Below, one piece after another: positions 16,134 through 24,234 of a stretch of 25,936 bases of DNA (positions are counted from its first letter, which is position 1; the number at the start of each line of letters is the position of its first letter). Position numbers and translations under genes: made by a program. Location: positions 1-25,936 of the forward strand of contig CADBAC010000008.1 of NCBI GenBank assembly GCA_902792495.1, in the 5' to 3' direction. Under the pieces are notes generated by a model. It was given only the letters and a program-made list of their open reading frames with translations. It had not been told where the DNA came from and ran no database searches. Origin of the DNA: Ruminococcus flavefaciens (lineage in GTDB: Bacteria; Bacillota; Clostridia; Oscillospirales; Ruminococcaceae).

Positions 16134-18782
16134 TCACTTTGCAGCCTCAGGAAGAGCTGAGATGATGGAGAGCTTGTACTTCTGTACAGCAAGAGCGTCC
16201 TTATTTGTAACGCCGTTGCCTACGCTCTCACAGTCAGCGTTGATCTCGCCCTGTGATGTAAGCTTATACTTTGCAGGATTTGAAAGTGACTGCATGATAA
16301 GAACTGCGTCTGAAACGTCAACATCCTTATCACAGTTGGAGTCACCATAAACAACGTTCCTTGATGCGCCAACAGGTGATGTTGTTACGATAGCTGTTTT
16401 TGTTGTAGTTGTTACAGCTGGCTTAGTAGTTGTTGTTGTCTTAGACTCATCTGTCTTCTCGGCAGGCTTTGAACCGTCAGGCTCGATACCGCCTACGAGT
16501 ACACCGTCGTCGTAAACGCAGATGTAGTCGCAGCGCTCCTCCGGCGGATCATCAACTGCGAAGAAGTCTTCCTTAACGCCGAGCTTCATGTGTGAGTAGC
16601 TCCAGTCATTCTCAGGATCCCACTTGTATACGATGTACTTATGAGTCTCAGGATCTGTGTAGCCCTTGCCGTAGAAACCTACTGAGAACTGGCTCTTCTT
16701 GCCTGAGTTAACGATAGTGCAGTCTTCCCATGAAAGCTCTACATAGTAGATGCTGTCTGAATCCTTATACTTCTTGAGCGGGCTTACGGTGCACTTAGCG
16801 CCCTCGATCTCCATTTCGGACTGATCGTAAAGCTTCTTTGTATCGATGATAGATGGATCAGAAACTTCTGAAGCATCTATGAAGTATCTTATTGTAAGGT
16901 TCTTGGATGGAGTTGTTTCGCCTGAAAGCACCTTCAGTGAAACTTCAACAGCACCTGTGCCGTCGTCGTTTCTGCTGTCGATACCGCAAGCTTCTACCCA
17001 GTAGCCGCTGCCGCCTTCGCCGCCTGCGCCGCCGCCGTAAACTCTCTTTTCATCCTCAGGAGGGAAGTTAGGAGTTACAGCCATATCCTCTGTGCCGTAG
17101 AGAGCATAGAGACCTGCTGATGCGCCGGGGAGACAAGCGTTGTAGTCGATGGTAACTTCGTTTTCTACCCAGTCCTTTGTAGCATCATCGTGACCGTCCT
17201 TACCGTCAGGACCGCCTGCAAGAGCGCCCCAGAGGATGTGTCTCTGCTCACGGGCATCTTCAGCCATAAGGAGGCCTGATGCTGCACGGTGGTGAGGATT
17301 CTTTACAGCGGTGTCATTGTAGCCGACAACGAATGCTCTCGGACCGTGAGTACCGTTCTTGCCTGCAAGTACGGAGTACTTTTCTTCTTCCTTGTATGTT
17401 ATGTCGTTCTGACCGAGAACATAGTCCATCTGCTTCTTTGCCCATTCGCTCCACTCGCTTGGCTTGCCGTCGTTGTGGTACTTATCGTAGAGCAGACAGA
17501 TGAGCTGCATAGCTGTGTTGTAACGGCAGCTTCCCCACTGGTTGAGGTAAGCGAAACCGCCCTTTGTCTCCAGCTGCTTCCATGTCTTGAGGCACTTGCC
17601 GAGGCAGTCATCGTCCCAGAAATCCTTGAATACGTACTGGTTCTTGCCCTGTGCGTCTCTTATCTTCTGTACCATGTCAAGCTCAGGATGTTCCTGATTG
17701 ATAACAGCCCACATAAGAGCAGCGCCTGACCACATATCGTTCCAGCAGTAGCACCAGCCTGATGGAGCATAGTAATCGAAGAGGTCGTAAGCAGTCTTAT
17801 CGCCCTGCTCGAATACCTTTGCATCACCTGTAGCAAGGTACATCCAAGCAGCAGCCCAGCAGAAATCGTCTTCCCAGTGTGAAGAACCGTAGAATGCGCC
17901 CGGGCCGTCGCCGTTATCGGAAAGCTCCTGCGGATTCTCGGTAGCGAACTTCCAGAGAGCCTTTGCGTATTTCAGTGACTTTGCAGCATATTCCTCATCA
18001 GTATCCTTGAAGTTAAGGTAGTTGATAGCCAGTGAAGCACAAGCAGATACAACGTAATCTGTCTGAGGCTTCTCAGCTGTGAGGAAGAATGCAGGACGAG
18101 GCATTGTGTCAACTTCAGGAGTGTTCCAGATAGCGTGGTCGATATTACCGTCGCCTACCTGATAGCAGTGAGCAACAACAGTGCCGTTTTCGTCAAGGAA
18201 AGTACACTTCATGAGGTAGTCATTGAAGTGACGAAGGATAGTTTCCATATGGTCATCCTGTTCCAGCTTCTTGAATACATCTCTGTACTCGTAATACTCC
18301 CAGCCGAGAGTAGCAGCTGAATAGTTTTCAGGCATACCGAATTCAACGTGGTCACCTGCATCATGGAAGCCGCCTGCAACGTCGATAGTACCGTCGCCGT
18401 CGGGATCGAGAGCGTCCTTGTACTTTTCCATGAATGAAGCAGAGAGGTTAGTACCGCCCTTGCTTGCGTTAGTTGTAAGGCCGTCCCACTCTACCATAGG
18501 AACGTGTGCATCATATGTGTGACAGTCACCTCTCCATGAAAGGCGAGAGTCTCTGTCAGCAGTATCACCGCACATATTTGCATCGTAGAAATACAGTGAA
18601 TACTGTAATGCACGAGCATAGTCGATGTCAAGACCTGAGTCCTGAACGATCTCACTGATCGGTGCAGAGAACTGCGGTTCCTCTGCAGCTTCTTCGGCGT
18701 GTACAGCAGGTACATATACCGCCAATGAAGATGCAGCAGTTGCTGCACTAAGAAATGCAGCAGCTATTTTTTTGTGTTTCAT
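16134..18782 (-). CDS. Secreted GH9 cellulase with CBM3 and type I dockerin
   Basis: Cellulosomal endoglucanase cutting beta-1,4-glucan. 882 residues: signal peptide 1-29 (cleavage after VHA); GH9 catalytic domain about 50-567; family 3 carbohydrate-binding module about 593-742 (RYFIDASEV, WDPENDWSYSHMK), which in this arrangement usually feeds a cellulose chain to the active site; Thr/Lys linker 773-804; dockerin 811-877 with the calcium loop DSNCDKDVDVSDAVLIMQSL and a second loop ending in NKDALAVQKYKL. Catalytic residues: base D141/D144 in FHDAGDHVEF, PHHR at 496-499, acid E542 in NEVTIDYNACLPGA. The dockerin would plug it into a scaffoldin cohesin on the cell surface. Ribosome site GGGAGGAAA. 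It lies 51 nt downstream of the GH26 gene and is probably co-transcribed. Confidence 0.95.
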   Translation of the reverse strand: MKHKKIAAAFLSAATAASSLAVYVPAVHAEEAAEEPQFSAPISEIVQDSGLDIDYARALQYSLYFYDANMCGDTADRDSRLSWRGDCHTYDAHVPMVEWDGLTTNASKGGTNLSASFMEKYKDALDPDGDGTIDVAGGFHDAGDHVEFGMPENYSAATLGWEYYEYRDVFKKLEQDDHMETILRHFNDYLMKCTFLDENGTVVAHCYQVGDGNIDHAIWNTPEVDTMPRPAFFLTAEKPQTDYVVSACASLAINYLNFKDTDEEYAAKSLKYAKALWKFATENPQELSDNGDGPGAFYGSSHWEDDFCWAAAWMYLATGDAKVFEQGDKTAYDLFDYYAPSGWCYCWNDMWSGAALMWAVINQEHPELDMVQKIRDAQGKNQYVFKDFWDDDCLGKCLKTWKQLETKGGFAYLNQWGSCRYNTAMQLICLLYDKYHNDGKPSEWSEWAKKQMDYVLGQNDITYKEEEKYSVLAGKNGTHGPRAFVVGYNDTAVKNPHHRAASGLLMAEDAREQRHILWGALAGGPDGKDGHDDATKDWVENEVTIDYNACLPGASAGLYALYGTEDMAVTPNFPPEDEKRVYGGGAGGEGGSGYWVEACGIDSRNDDGTGAVEVSLKVLSGETTPSKNLTIRYFIDASEVSDPSIIDTKKLYDQSEMEIEGAKCTVSPLKKYKDSDSIYYVELSWEDCTIVNSGKKSQFSVGFYGKGYTDPETHKYIVYKWDPENDWSYSHMKLGVKEDFFAVDDPPEERCDYICVYDDGVLVGGIEPDGSKPAEKTDESKTTTTTKPAVTTTTKTAIVTTSPVGASRNVVYGDSNCDKDVDVSDAVLIMQSLSNPAKYKLTSQGEINADCESVGNGVTNKDALAVQKYKLSIISALPEAAK

Positions 18783-18807
18783 GATTGTTTCCTCCCATTA
18801 TTCATTT

Positions 18808-18830
18808 TTACCGGCAGTGCCCGCCGATAA
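18808..18830 (-). other. Intercistronic hairpin between the GH26 and GH9 genes
   Basis: On the minus strand UUAUCGGC and GCCGGUAA pair over 8 bp (one G-U) with a 7-nt loop. The T-run lies on the plus-strand side, so it is not a terminator for these genes. It may stabilise or process the mRNA, as intercistronic hairpins do in some cellulosome operons. Confidence 0.55.
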
Positions 18831-18833
18831 TTT

Positions 18834-20771
18834 TTATTCAAACGCATCAATGAGGTGCAGAGTAAGTCTCTGAATCTCAAGTGCGTCCATAGACGTTACG
18901 CCATCCTTGCCGATAACATCGGCATTTTCTGCGCCTTCCTCAGTAAGGTGGCCCTTATCGCTGCCCTGCTGACCGTACTTTGACGGATTGCAGAGACTCT
19001 GCATGATAAGCACCGCATCGGAAAGGTCAACGGCCTTGTCAAGGTTAGCATCGCCCTTCAGACCAGAATTCTTCTTTTCGGAAGATGTGGTCACAGCGGC
19101 GGCGACTTCGGTAGTTGTGGTCTTAACAGTAGTAGCCGTAGTCTTTGATGTAGTCGTTGCAGTCTTGGCTGTAGTGCCTGTTGTCTTGCCCTCACCGCTT
19201 ATGGGGTAGGTCTTCAGGTCAGGCAGTTCATCGAGAGTGATGCAGTAATCGCTCTTGTATATTTCAACAAGGTTGTCCACAGGGTTGTTTTCCTCGCTGG
19301 TAAGGAAATTCATGTACCAGGGGCAGAAGTAAAGCCATGCAGCCTTGTCGTTCACGAGATTTTCAAGTGACGGGATGGTATCATTCTCGGACATTGTGAC
19401 CATTTTCTGTCCCTTTGTACTCTGTACCAGACTGTAGAAAGTGGAAGCTATCGAACTGAGATTGGCCTTTCCGTCAGCGGCATTGTACTTGTCGTAGCCA
19501 ACGATATCCACAACGTCGTCGCCGGGATACCATTCGGATGAAGCAGGAGATGTAGAACCTGTCCACACCCAGATAAGGTTGTTCAGCCCGTACTTGTTGG
19601 TAAGCTCGTCATACATGAGGCGGTAAAGCTTCTTGCAGGCCTCCGGGCCTTCAGCGCCCCACCAGAACCATGCGCCCTCGGCTTCGTGGAGAGGTCTCCA
19701 CAGCACAGGCACATCAGCGTCCTTCATTTTCTTCAGTTCGCCTGCAATGAGTTCAAGGTCAGCCATGACCTTTTCATGTTCCCATGTTCCCTCGGTAACA
19801 GCGTTCTTGCAGCTGAAAGTGGTGAACTTTGGGTTGGCGGATTCAACGTAGAATGCGATATCCTCGCTTCCCTTTTCGCAGGGAACGTTCCAGTGCCATG
19901 TGAGAGTAGCGATGCCGTGGTACTTGTTGGTCCACTCGATAGCCCTCTCGGGAGCGTGGTCACGCCAGTCGGATGATGTATTGTAAGCCAGCAGGTCGAT
20001 GCCTCTTATGGCAGGCTGCTTGCCTGTTTTATCGAGAATGTACTCAAACTCTGCTTCATTGTCCTTGATGAAGACATCAGGGCTGTTCCACAGATTGTAG
20101 TTGTGGTCGCCGCAGTATTCCTGCTGACCTGCGATGATATGGTTGCCGTAGGTGTCGCAGAGGTAGCTGTAGAGACGCTTTGCGGAATCGGAAGCATCGG
20201 GATTGCACAGTTCACGGGTCGGACTGAGACTTGTTATGCTCTCGTCCGCGGGCTTGATAGTGAGATAGTCGATGAATGTGTAGCCCCAGTAAGCCTTGAG
20301 CTCGATGGTATTCCTTCCTTTTTTCAGATTGATGATACCGCCCGAAGTTTCGGTGAATTTGGGTGTATAAGGGAAAGTCACCTCGCCCTGATTCACGCCG
20401 TTGATATTGAGGTACTGCACCTTCTTGTTCGGGTCGGAAGGCTCGCAGTAACCGAAATTCAGCTCATAGAGTCCTGCCTCGGCAACTTCGACTTCAACGC
20501 TTACGGTAGTGCCCTTCTGATCGAGGTACGAATAGCCCTTGCCCGAGAATCCGCTGAGATCGGTATTTTCGGGGAAGTCAGAAGTTTCAGGCCACTTTTT
20601 TTCGGCATCATTGGTAGGATAGATCTTTCCTCCGCTGGTAGCGCCGTCCTCGAATTCATACTTGACGGCAGTGTCAGCCGCAGATATCGCAGCAGGAACA
20701 GTTCCTGTCACAGATAAAGCGGTCACAGCTGCTGCCATAAGAGCAGCCTTTATTTTGTTTAATTTTTTCAT
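18834..20771 (-). CDS. Secreted GH26 mannanase with CBM35 and type I dockerin
   Basis: Probably endo-beta-1,4-mannanase of the cellulosome, acting on mannans of plant cell walls. 645 residues from ATG 20771 (ribosome site AAAGGGAT; a longer frame to 20885 lacks one and hides the signal peptide). Signal peptide 1-32; CBM35 about 36-174; GH26 barrel about 182-520 with acid/base E363 in RPLHEAEGAWFWWG and nucleophile E462 in VTMSEND; Thr-rich linker 528-566; dockerin 571-643 with LKGDANLDKAVDLSDAVLIM, then NPSKYG, then a second calcium loop DGVTSMDALEIQRLTLHL. First gene of a GH26-GH9 pair, with its own sigma-A-like promoter. Specificity for mannan is a family-level inference; GH26 also includes other beta-glycanases. 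Confidence 0.93.
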   Translation of the reverse strand: MKKLNKIKAALMAAAVTALSVTGTVPAAISAADTAVKYEFEDGATSGGKIYPTNDAEKKWPETSDFPENTDLSGFSGKGYSYLDQKGTTVSVEVEVAEAGLYELNFGYCEPSDPNKKVQYLNINGVNQGEVTFPYTPKFTETSGGIINLKKGRNTIELKAYWGYTFIDYLTIKPADESITSLSPTRELCNPDASDSAKRLYSYLCDTYGNHIIAGQQEYCGDHNYNLWNSPDVFIKDNEAEFEYILDKTGKQPAIRGIDLLAYNTSSDWRDHAPERAIEWTNKYHGIATLTWHWNVPCEKGSEDIAFYVESANPKFTTFSCKNAVTEGTWEHEKVMADLELIAGELKKMKDADVPVLWRPLHEAEGAWFWWGAEGPEACKKLYRLMYDELTNKYGLNNLIWVWTGSTSPASSEWYPGDDVVDIVGYDKYNAADGKANLSSIASTFYSLVQSTKGQKMVTMSENDTIPSLENLVNDKAAWLYFCPWYMNFLTSEENNPVDNLVEIYKSDYCITLDELPDLKTYPISGEGKTTGTTAKTATTTSKTTATTVKTTTTEVAAAVTTSSEKKNSGLKGDANLDKAVDLSDAVLIMQSLCNPSKYGQQGSDKGHLTEEGAENADVIGKDGVTSMDALEIQRLTLHLIDAFE

Positions 20772-20823
20772 TTTAATATCCCTTTCACAGTAATTTCTAT
20801 TAAATAACTGCTTTTTAATCTGT

Positions 20824-20861
20824 AGTTTAAGCCGAATAGTGCTGATAATTTCGCTTAAACT
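20824..20861 (-). promoter_or_regulatory. Inverted repeat in the 5' leader of the GH26 gene
   Basis: AGTTTAAGC and GCTTAAACT are perfect 9-bp arms 20 bp apart. The predicted promoter lies just upstream (-10 at 20876-20881), so the repeat is transcribed and could fold as an RNA hairpin, extended by CGAA/TTCG with one bulged base. No T-run follows. Confidence 0.65.
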
Positions 20862-20875
20862 ATCTATACATCTTA

Positions 20876-20904
20876 ATAATAGCACATTTCAACTGAAATT
20901 GCAA
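20876..20904 (-). promoter_or_regulatory. Promoter of the GH26-GH9 genes
   Basis: TTGCAA (20899-20904) and TATTAT (20876-20881) are 17 bp apart. The spacer holds an almost perfect palindrome, ATTTCA-AC-TGAAAT (20886-20899), well placed for a repressor. The predicted transcript would have a leader of about 95 nt. Confidence 0.7.
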
Positions 20905-20961
20905 TAGATTTCTGAAAAAACTGCTCAAAACGATAAATTCCGCAAAAATCGCAACTTTTGA

Positions 20962-21837
20962 TCACTTTTTGCATTTTCTTTTCCCTGTAGCATTCGCCGC
21001 TGCCGCAGCAATGAAAACCAGCATCACCACGGAAACACATACCTCCGAGACCTTCTCCGAGCGCAGCGACGGGTGAAAGGATGCGGCTGTGCGGATGATG
21101 TCCCTGCTCGGGATGAACTTCATACCGCATTCGGAAGCATACTTCTCAGCCGCCGAGCCTTTCCTCCCCGAAAGTTCAAATCCCGTCATCGGCGCCGCTC
21201 CCTGATTTGACGGTCCGTAGCCAACAGCTTCCTTTTCAAGCAGAGTCAGCGAGGACGGGATGTACAGCTTTTCCAGAGAATCGCACATAAAAAATGCCCT
21301 TTCGCTTATCTCTTTCAGCTCCTCGCCAAGCGTCACTGTTTTAAGCCCCGTACACCCCGAAAAAGCGTAAGCGCCTATTTTATGGATGTTGTAGGGGATA
21401 TTCACGGTTTCCAGCTTCACGCAGGCACGAAAACAGGACACGGGAATTTCCGATATCCCAAGCGGTATCGTCACGGAGGAAAGCGACGTGCAGCCGCAGA
21501 AACAGCCGTTTCCGATCTTAACTACGCTGTCGGGGATGATGACCTCCTCCAGCGAATAGCAGGCATAGAAGCTGTTTTCGCCTATCTTTTCCAGTGTTGG
21601 CGGAAGCGCTATCCTTTTCAGCGAACTGCACCCGTAGAATGCCCCCAGCTTTATCTCCGTCACCTTACAGCTTTCGATATACTGCGGTATTTCCAGAAAT
21701 TCAGGCTCCCCACGGAATCCCGTTATCACCGCTCTGCCGTTGATGATCGTGTAGACCAGTTCTTCCTCGGAAGCCCTGCACCCAAGCGGAACTGCCAGCC
21801 AGACAAATGCGGTGAATAAAATCAAAAAATATTTCAT
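20962..21837 (-). CDS. BspA-like leucine-rich-repeat surface protein
   Basis: Putative cell-surface binding or adhesion protein of unknown partner. 291 residues: N-terminal signal segment 1-19 with a cysteine at 20 (PLGC, not a good lipobox), six to seven LRR_5 repeats of about 23 residues (60-200) of the form GCxSLxxVxIPxxVxxIGxxAF, a cap ending GRKGSAAEKYASECGMKFI, and a hydrophobic segment VCVSVVMLVFIAAAAA (266-281) followed by the basic tail KRKCKK. This suggests export and anchoring by a C-terminal membrane helix. Start: ATG 21837 has AGGAG 8 nt upstream; a GTG at 21846 would abut it. Divergent from ftsH and on its own promoter. The fold is clear; the function is unknown. Confidence 0.85.
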   Translation of the reverse strand: MKYFLILFTAFVWLAVPLGCRASEEELVYTIINGRAVITGFRGEPEFLEIPQYIESCKVTEIKLGAFYGCSSLKRIALPPTLEKIGENSFYACYSLEEVIIPDSVVKIGNGCFCGCTSLSSVTIPLGISEIPVSCFRACVKLETVNIPYNIHKIGAYAFSGCTGLKTVTLGEELKEISERAFFMCDSLEKLYIPSSLTLLEKEAVGYGPSNQGAAPMTGFELSGRKGSAAEKYASECGMKFIPSRDIIRTAASFHPSLRSEKVSEVCVSVVMLVFIAAAAANATGKRKCKK

Positions 21838-21869
21838 ATGCTTCACTCCTGTAACTTATTCTGTAACTG

Positions 21870-21897
21870 ATTCTAACATATGAAATTACAGTATCAA
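21870..21897 (-). promoter_or_regulatory. Promoter of the leucine-rich-repeat gene
   Basis: TTGATA (21892-21897) and TAGAAT (21870-21875), 16 bp apart, with TG one base before the -10 (TGTTAGAAT, an extended -10). The start of transcription would lie about 25 nt before the ATG. A direct repeat CTGTAACT (plus strand 21849-21856 and 21861-21868) lies between promoter and gene. Confidence 0.6.
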
Positions 21898-22075
21898 ACC
21901 TCAGTTTTACGGCATTTTCCGACCGTATCCCCCACCTGTCATCACAAACCGTCAATGTCATTTTTCTTCCGCCACGGAAAAACAGCGTTTTTTGTCGGTT
22001 ACTGCGTTATTTTAATGCGAAAAAGCACGTATCTGCGTATTTCACAAGCTTTTCACTTCTATCACAATTTTCCTG

Positions 22076-22104
22076 TTGTTTTTTTCAGATGGGTATGTTA
22101 TAAT
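22076..22104 (+). promoter_or_regulatory. Promoter of ftsH
   Basis: TATAAT (22099-22104) is preceded by TG (TGTTATAAT, extended -10); a weaker TTGTTT at 22076-22081 lies 17 bp upstream. The ribosome site GGGAGGT is 15 bases downstream of the expected transcription start. Confidence 0.75.
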
Positions 22105-22133
22105 TTTGTCATAATGATATGGGAGGTAATTCA

Positions 22134-23954
22134 ATGAACGAAAATAAAGATAACAGAAAACGCTATACAAACGCATTGCTGTTCGGTTTGCTGCTGATAC
22201 TCATCTTCAACGCAGTCATTATGCCGATGCTGAATAATCAGCCCGTCAAGGATACCGAGTACAGCTTTTTCCTCGAACAGATCGAGGACGGCAACGTTTC
22301 AAAGGTTGAGATAACCGACAACGAAGTCAACTTTCAGACCAAGGACGACCAGAAATACTCAACGGTCCGCATCGACGATCCCGACCTTGTGGAAAGGCTG
22401 AACGACAAAGGTGACATCGAATTCACAGGAGTTTCCACTCAGCAAAGCCCTCTCCAGAGTTTTCTTTTTGCATGGGTGCTTCCGCTGATATTCCTTTTCG
22501 CCCTGTACAGCCTGCTTTTCCGAACTCTCGGCAAGCGTATGGGAGGTCTCGGCAACGCTATGTCATTCGGCAAAAGCAACGCCAAAGTCTACGTAAAGGC
22601 GCAGACAGGCAAGACCTTCGCTGATGTGGCAGGTCAGGATGAGGCCAAAGAAGCCCTCAAGGAGATAGTTGATTTTCTCCACGATCCGGATAAATACGCT
22701 GAAATAGGCGCAAATCTGCCGAAAGGCGCTCTGCTTGTAGGCCCTCCCGGCACCGGCAAGACTCTCCTTGCACAGGCAGTCGCAGGCGAGGCAGAGGTCC
22801 CGTTCTTCTCGATATCAGGCTCGGAATTCGTTGAGATGTTCGTGGGAATGGGTGCCGCAAAGGTCCGTGACCTTTTCAGTCAGGCTGTGGAAAAAGCGCC
22901 ATGTATCGTGTTCATCGACGAGATAGACACCATCGGCAAAAAGCGTGACGGACAGATAGGCGGAAACGACGAGCGTGAACAGACTCTCAATCAGCTGCTT
23001 ACCGAAATGGACGGCTTCGACGGCAAAAAGGGAGTCGTCATCCTTGCCGCTACCAACCGTCCCGAATCCCTCGATCCCGCACTTCTCCGTCCCGGACGTT
23101 TCGACAGGCGCATACCTGTTGAACTCCCCGACCTTGCAGGCCGTGAAGCGATCCTGAATGTCCACGCCAAAAAGATAAAGCTGACCGACGGCATCGACTT
23201 CAACGCTATTGCCCGTGCTACCGCAGGCGCTTCGGGTGCAGAACTTGCCAATATCATCAACGAAGCCGCTCTCCGTGCTGTCAGAAACGGCAGAAGCGCC
23301 GTTGACCAGTCAGACCTTGAGGAGAGCGTTGAAGTTGTCATCGCAGGCTATCAGCGCAAGAATGCCGTTATTTCCCAGCAGGAAAAGGAGATAATCGCCT
23401 ACCACGAAATAGGCCATGCTCTCGTTGCCGCCATGCAGAAGGACTCCGCTCCAGTACATAAGATAACCATTATCCCCCGTACTTCGGGCGCTCTCGGCTA
23501 CACCATGCAGGTGGACGAGGGAGAGAAATTCCTCATGACAAAGGAAGAAGCACTGGCAAGACTTGCAACTCTCACAGGCGGACGCTCGGCTGAGGAGATA
23601 ATTTTCAACACCTGCACCAGCGGAGCTTCAAATGACATAGAAAAAGCCACCAAGCTGGCAAGAGCAATGGTGACCCGTTACGGTATGAGCAGCACTTTCG
23701 ACATGATAGCGCTGGAAACTGTGAATAATCAGTACCTCGGCGGAGACACATCGCTTGCCTGCTCCCCCGAGACCGCCGCACGTATCGACGACGAGGTGAA
23801 CAGGATAGTAAAAAATGCCCACGCAAAGGCTGTGCAGATCCTCACCGACAATATCGACAAACTCCACGAACTTGCGCATTATCTCCTCGATAAGGAGACT
23901 ATCACAGGCGAGGAGTTCATGGCTATTCTGAAGCCTGAGAAATCATTGGTGTAA
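22134..23954 (+). CDS. ftsH: ATP-dependent zinc metalloprotease FtsH
   Basis: Membrane-anchored AAA protease that degrades misfolded membrane proteins and short-lived regulators. 606 residues: membrane helix 1 at about 14-33 ([16 protein letters not shown]), extracytoplasmic loop 34-108, helix 2 at about 110-129, then the AAA module with Walker A GPPGTGKT (203-210), Walker B VFIDEID (259-265) and the second region of homology RPGRFDRR (319-326). The zinc site is HEIGH (H424, E425, H428) with third ligand D501. The tail after about 590 is short (KPEKSLV), as in many clostridial FtsH. Start: ATG 22134 follows GGGAGGT by 6 nt; the frame's earlier ATG at 22119 lies before that site. The only plus-strand gene, closed by its own terminator. 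Confidence 0.98.
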   Translation: MNENKDNRKRYTNALLFGLLLILIFNAVIMPMLNNQPVKDTEYSFFLEQIEDGNVSKVEITDNEVNFQTKDDQKYSTVRIDDPDLVERLNDKGDIEFTGVSTQQSPLQSFLFAWVLPLIFLFALYSLLFRTLGKRMGGLGNAMSFGKSNAKVYVKAQTGKTFADVAGQDEAKEALKEIVDFLHDPDKYAEIGANLPKGALLVGPPGTGKTLLAQAVAGEAEVPFFSISGSEFVEMFVGMGAAKVRDLFSQAVEKAPCIVFIDEIDTIGKKRDGQIGGNDEREQTLNQLLTEMDGFDGKKGVVILAATNRPESLDPALLRPGRFDRRIPVELPDLAGREAILNVHAKKIKLTDGIDFNAIARATAGASGAELANIINEAALRAVRNGRSAVDQSDLEESVEVVIAGYQRKNAVISQQEKEIIAYHEIGHALVAAMQKDSAPVHKITIIPRTSGALGYTMQVDEGEKFLMTKEEALARLATLTGGRSAEEIIFNTCTSGASNDIEKATKLARAMVTRYGMSSTFDMIALETVNNQYLGGDTSLACSPETAARIDDEVNRIVKNAHAKAVQILTDNIDKLHELAHYLLDKETITGEEFMAILKPEKSLV

Positions 23955-23959
23955 TTTTA

Positions 23960-23984
23960 AAAGGGACGCTTTCAGCGTCCCTTT
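23960..23984 (+). terminator. Intrinsic terminator after ftsH
   Basis: AAAGGGACGCT and AGCGTCCCTTT form a perfect 11-bp stem with a 3-nt loop, 6 nt after the ftsH stop. The 3' side carries only TTTCTGTCTG, so the T-run is modest. Confidence 0.82.
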
Positions 23985-24025
23985 CTGTCTGTAGAAAAAG
24001 TAGTTTTTGAGATTGATCATATCAA

Positions 24026-24097
24026 GGGCGCTCGGAAAGCGCCCCTACAAATCGGCTATTATTTGTTGGTTTATGTAGGGGCGAGTTCCGCTCGCCC
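24026..24097. repeat. Pair of inverted hairpin repeats between ftsH and putP
   Basis: Two 24-bp elements (24026-24049 and 24074-24097) lie in opposite orientation, 24 bp apart. Both start TGTAGGGGCG when read inward and end CGCCC, with a TTCCG loop. The two central stem pairs differ as CT/AG versus AG/CT, so pairing is kept. Each makes a GC-rich 7-bp hairpin. The form is like REP/short palindromic repeats scattered in many bacterial genomes; copies elsewhere cannot be checked here. The rest of 23985-24161 holds no gene. Confidence 0.75.
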
Positions 24098-24127
24098 GCA
24101 TTTTTCAGATGGCATCAGCTTTTTCTT

Positions 24128-24146
24128 AGAACCTTTCCACATAGGG
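24128..24146 (+). repeat. Direct repeat, left copy
   Basis: AGAACCTTTCCACATAGGG, matching the copy at 25791-25809 in 18 of 19 bases (T versus G). It directly abuts the 90-bp inverted repeat, so it may be part of the same dispersed element. Confidence 0.7.
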
Positions 24147-24234
24147 TGAATGTACGGATTATCAGGCATAATTTTGTCGGTGACAAGGCAAAAATCCGCC
24201 GACGGGCTGTCGCCCTTCAAGGATTTTTAACGCA
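24145..24234 (+). repeat. 90-bp perfect inverted repeat, left copy
   Basis: Identical to the reverse complement of 25847-25936. It contains a hairpin AAAAATCC/GGATTTTT around a GC-rich core and a smaller TTGTC-GGT-GACAA hairpin. The first part of the putP 3' end is encoded in it, so the stop codon of putP (24162) belongs to the repeat. Confidence 0.95.

Larger units (their letters stand above)
21838..22133. other. Divergent intergenic region between the LRR gene and ftsH
   Basis: 296 bp without a gene. It holds the extended -10 promoters of both divergent genes (21870-21897 on minus, 22076-22104 on plus) and the CTGTAACT direct repeat. The centre (21900-22070) shows no terminator, palindrome or convincing frame. 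Confidence 0.7.

Noticed and set aside
20886..20961. Terminator after the leucine-rich-repeat gene
   Set aside because: Only 4-bp pairings and scattered T-runs were found, so none is claimed.
21880..22137. 85-codon plus-strand frame before ftsH
   Set aside because: It covers both divergent promoters, has no ribosome site and overlaps the ftsH start.
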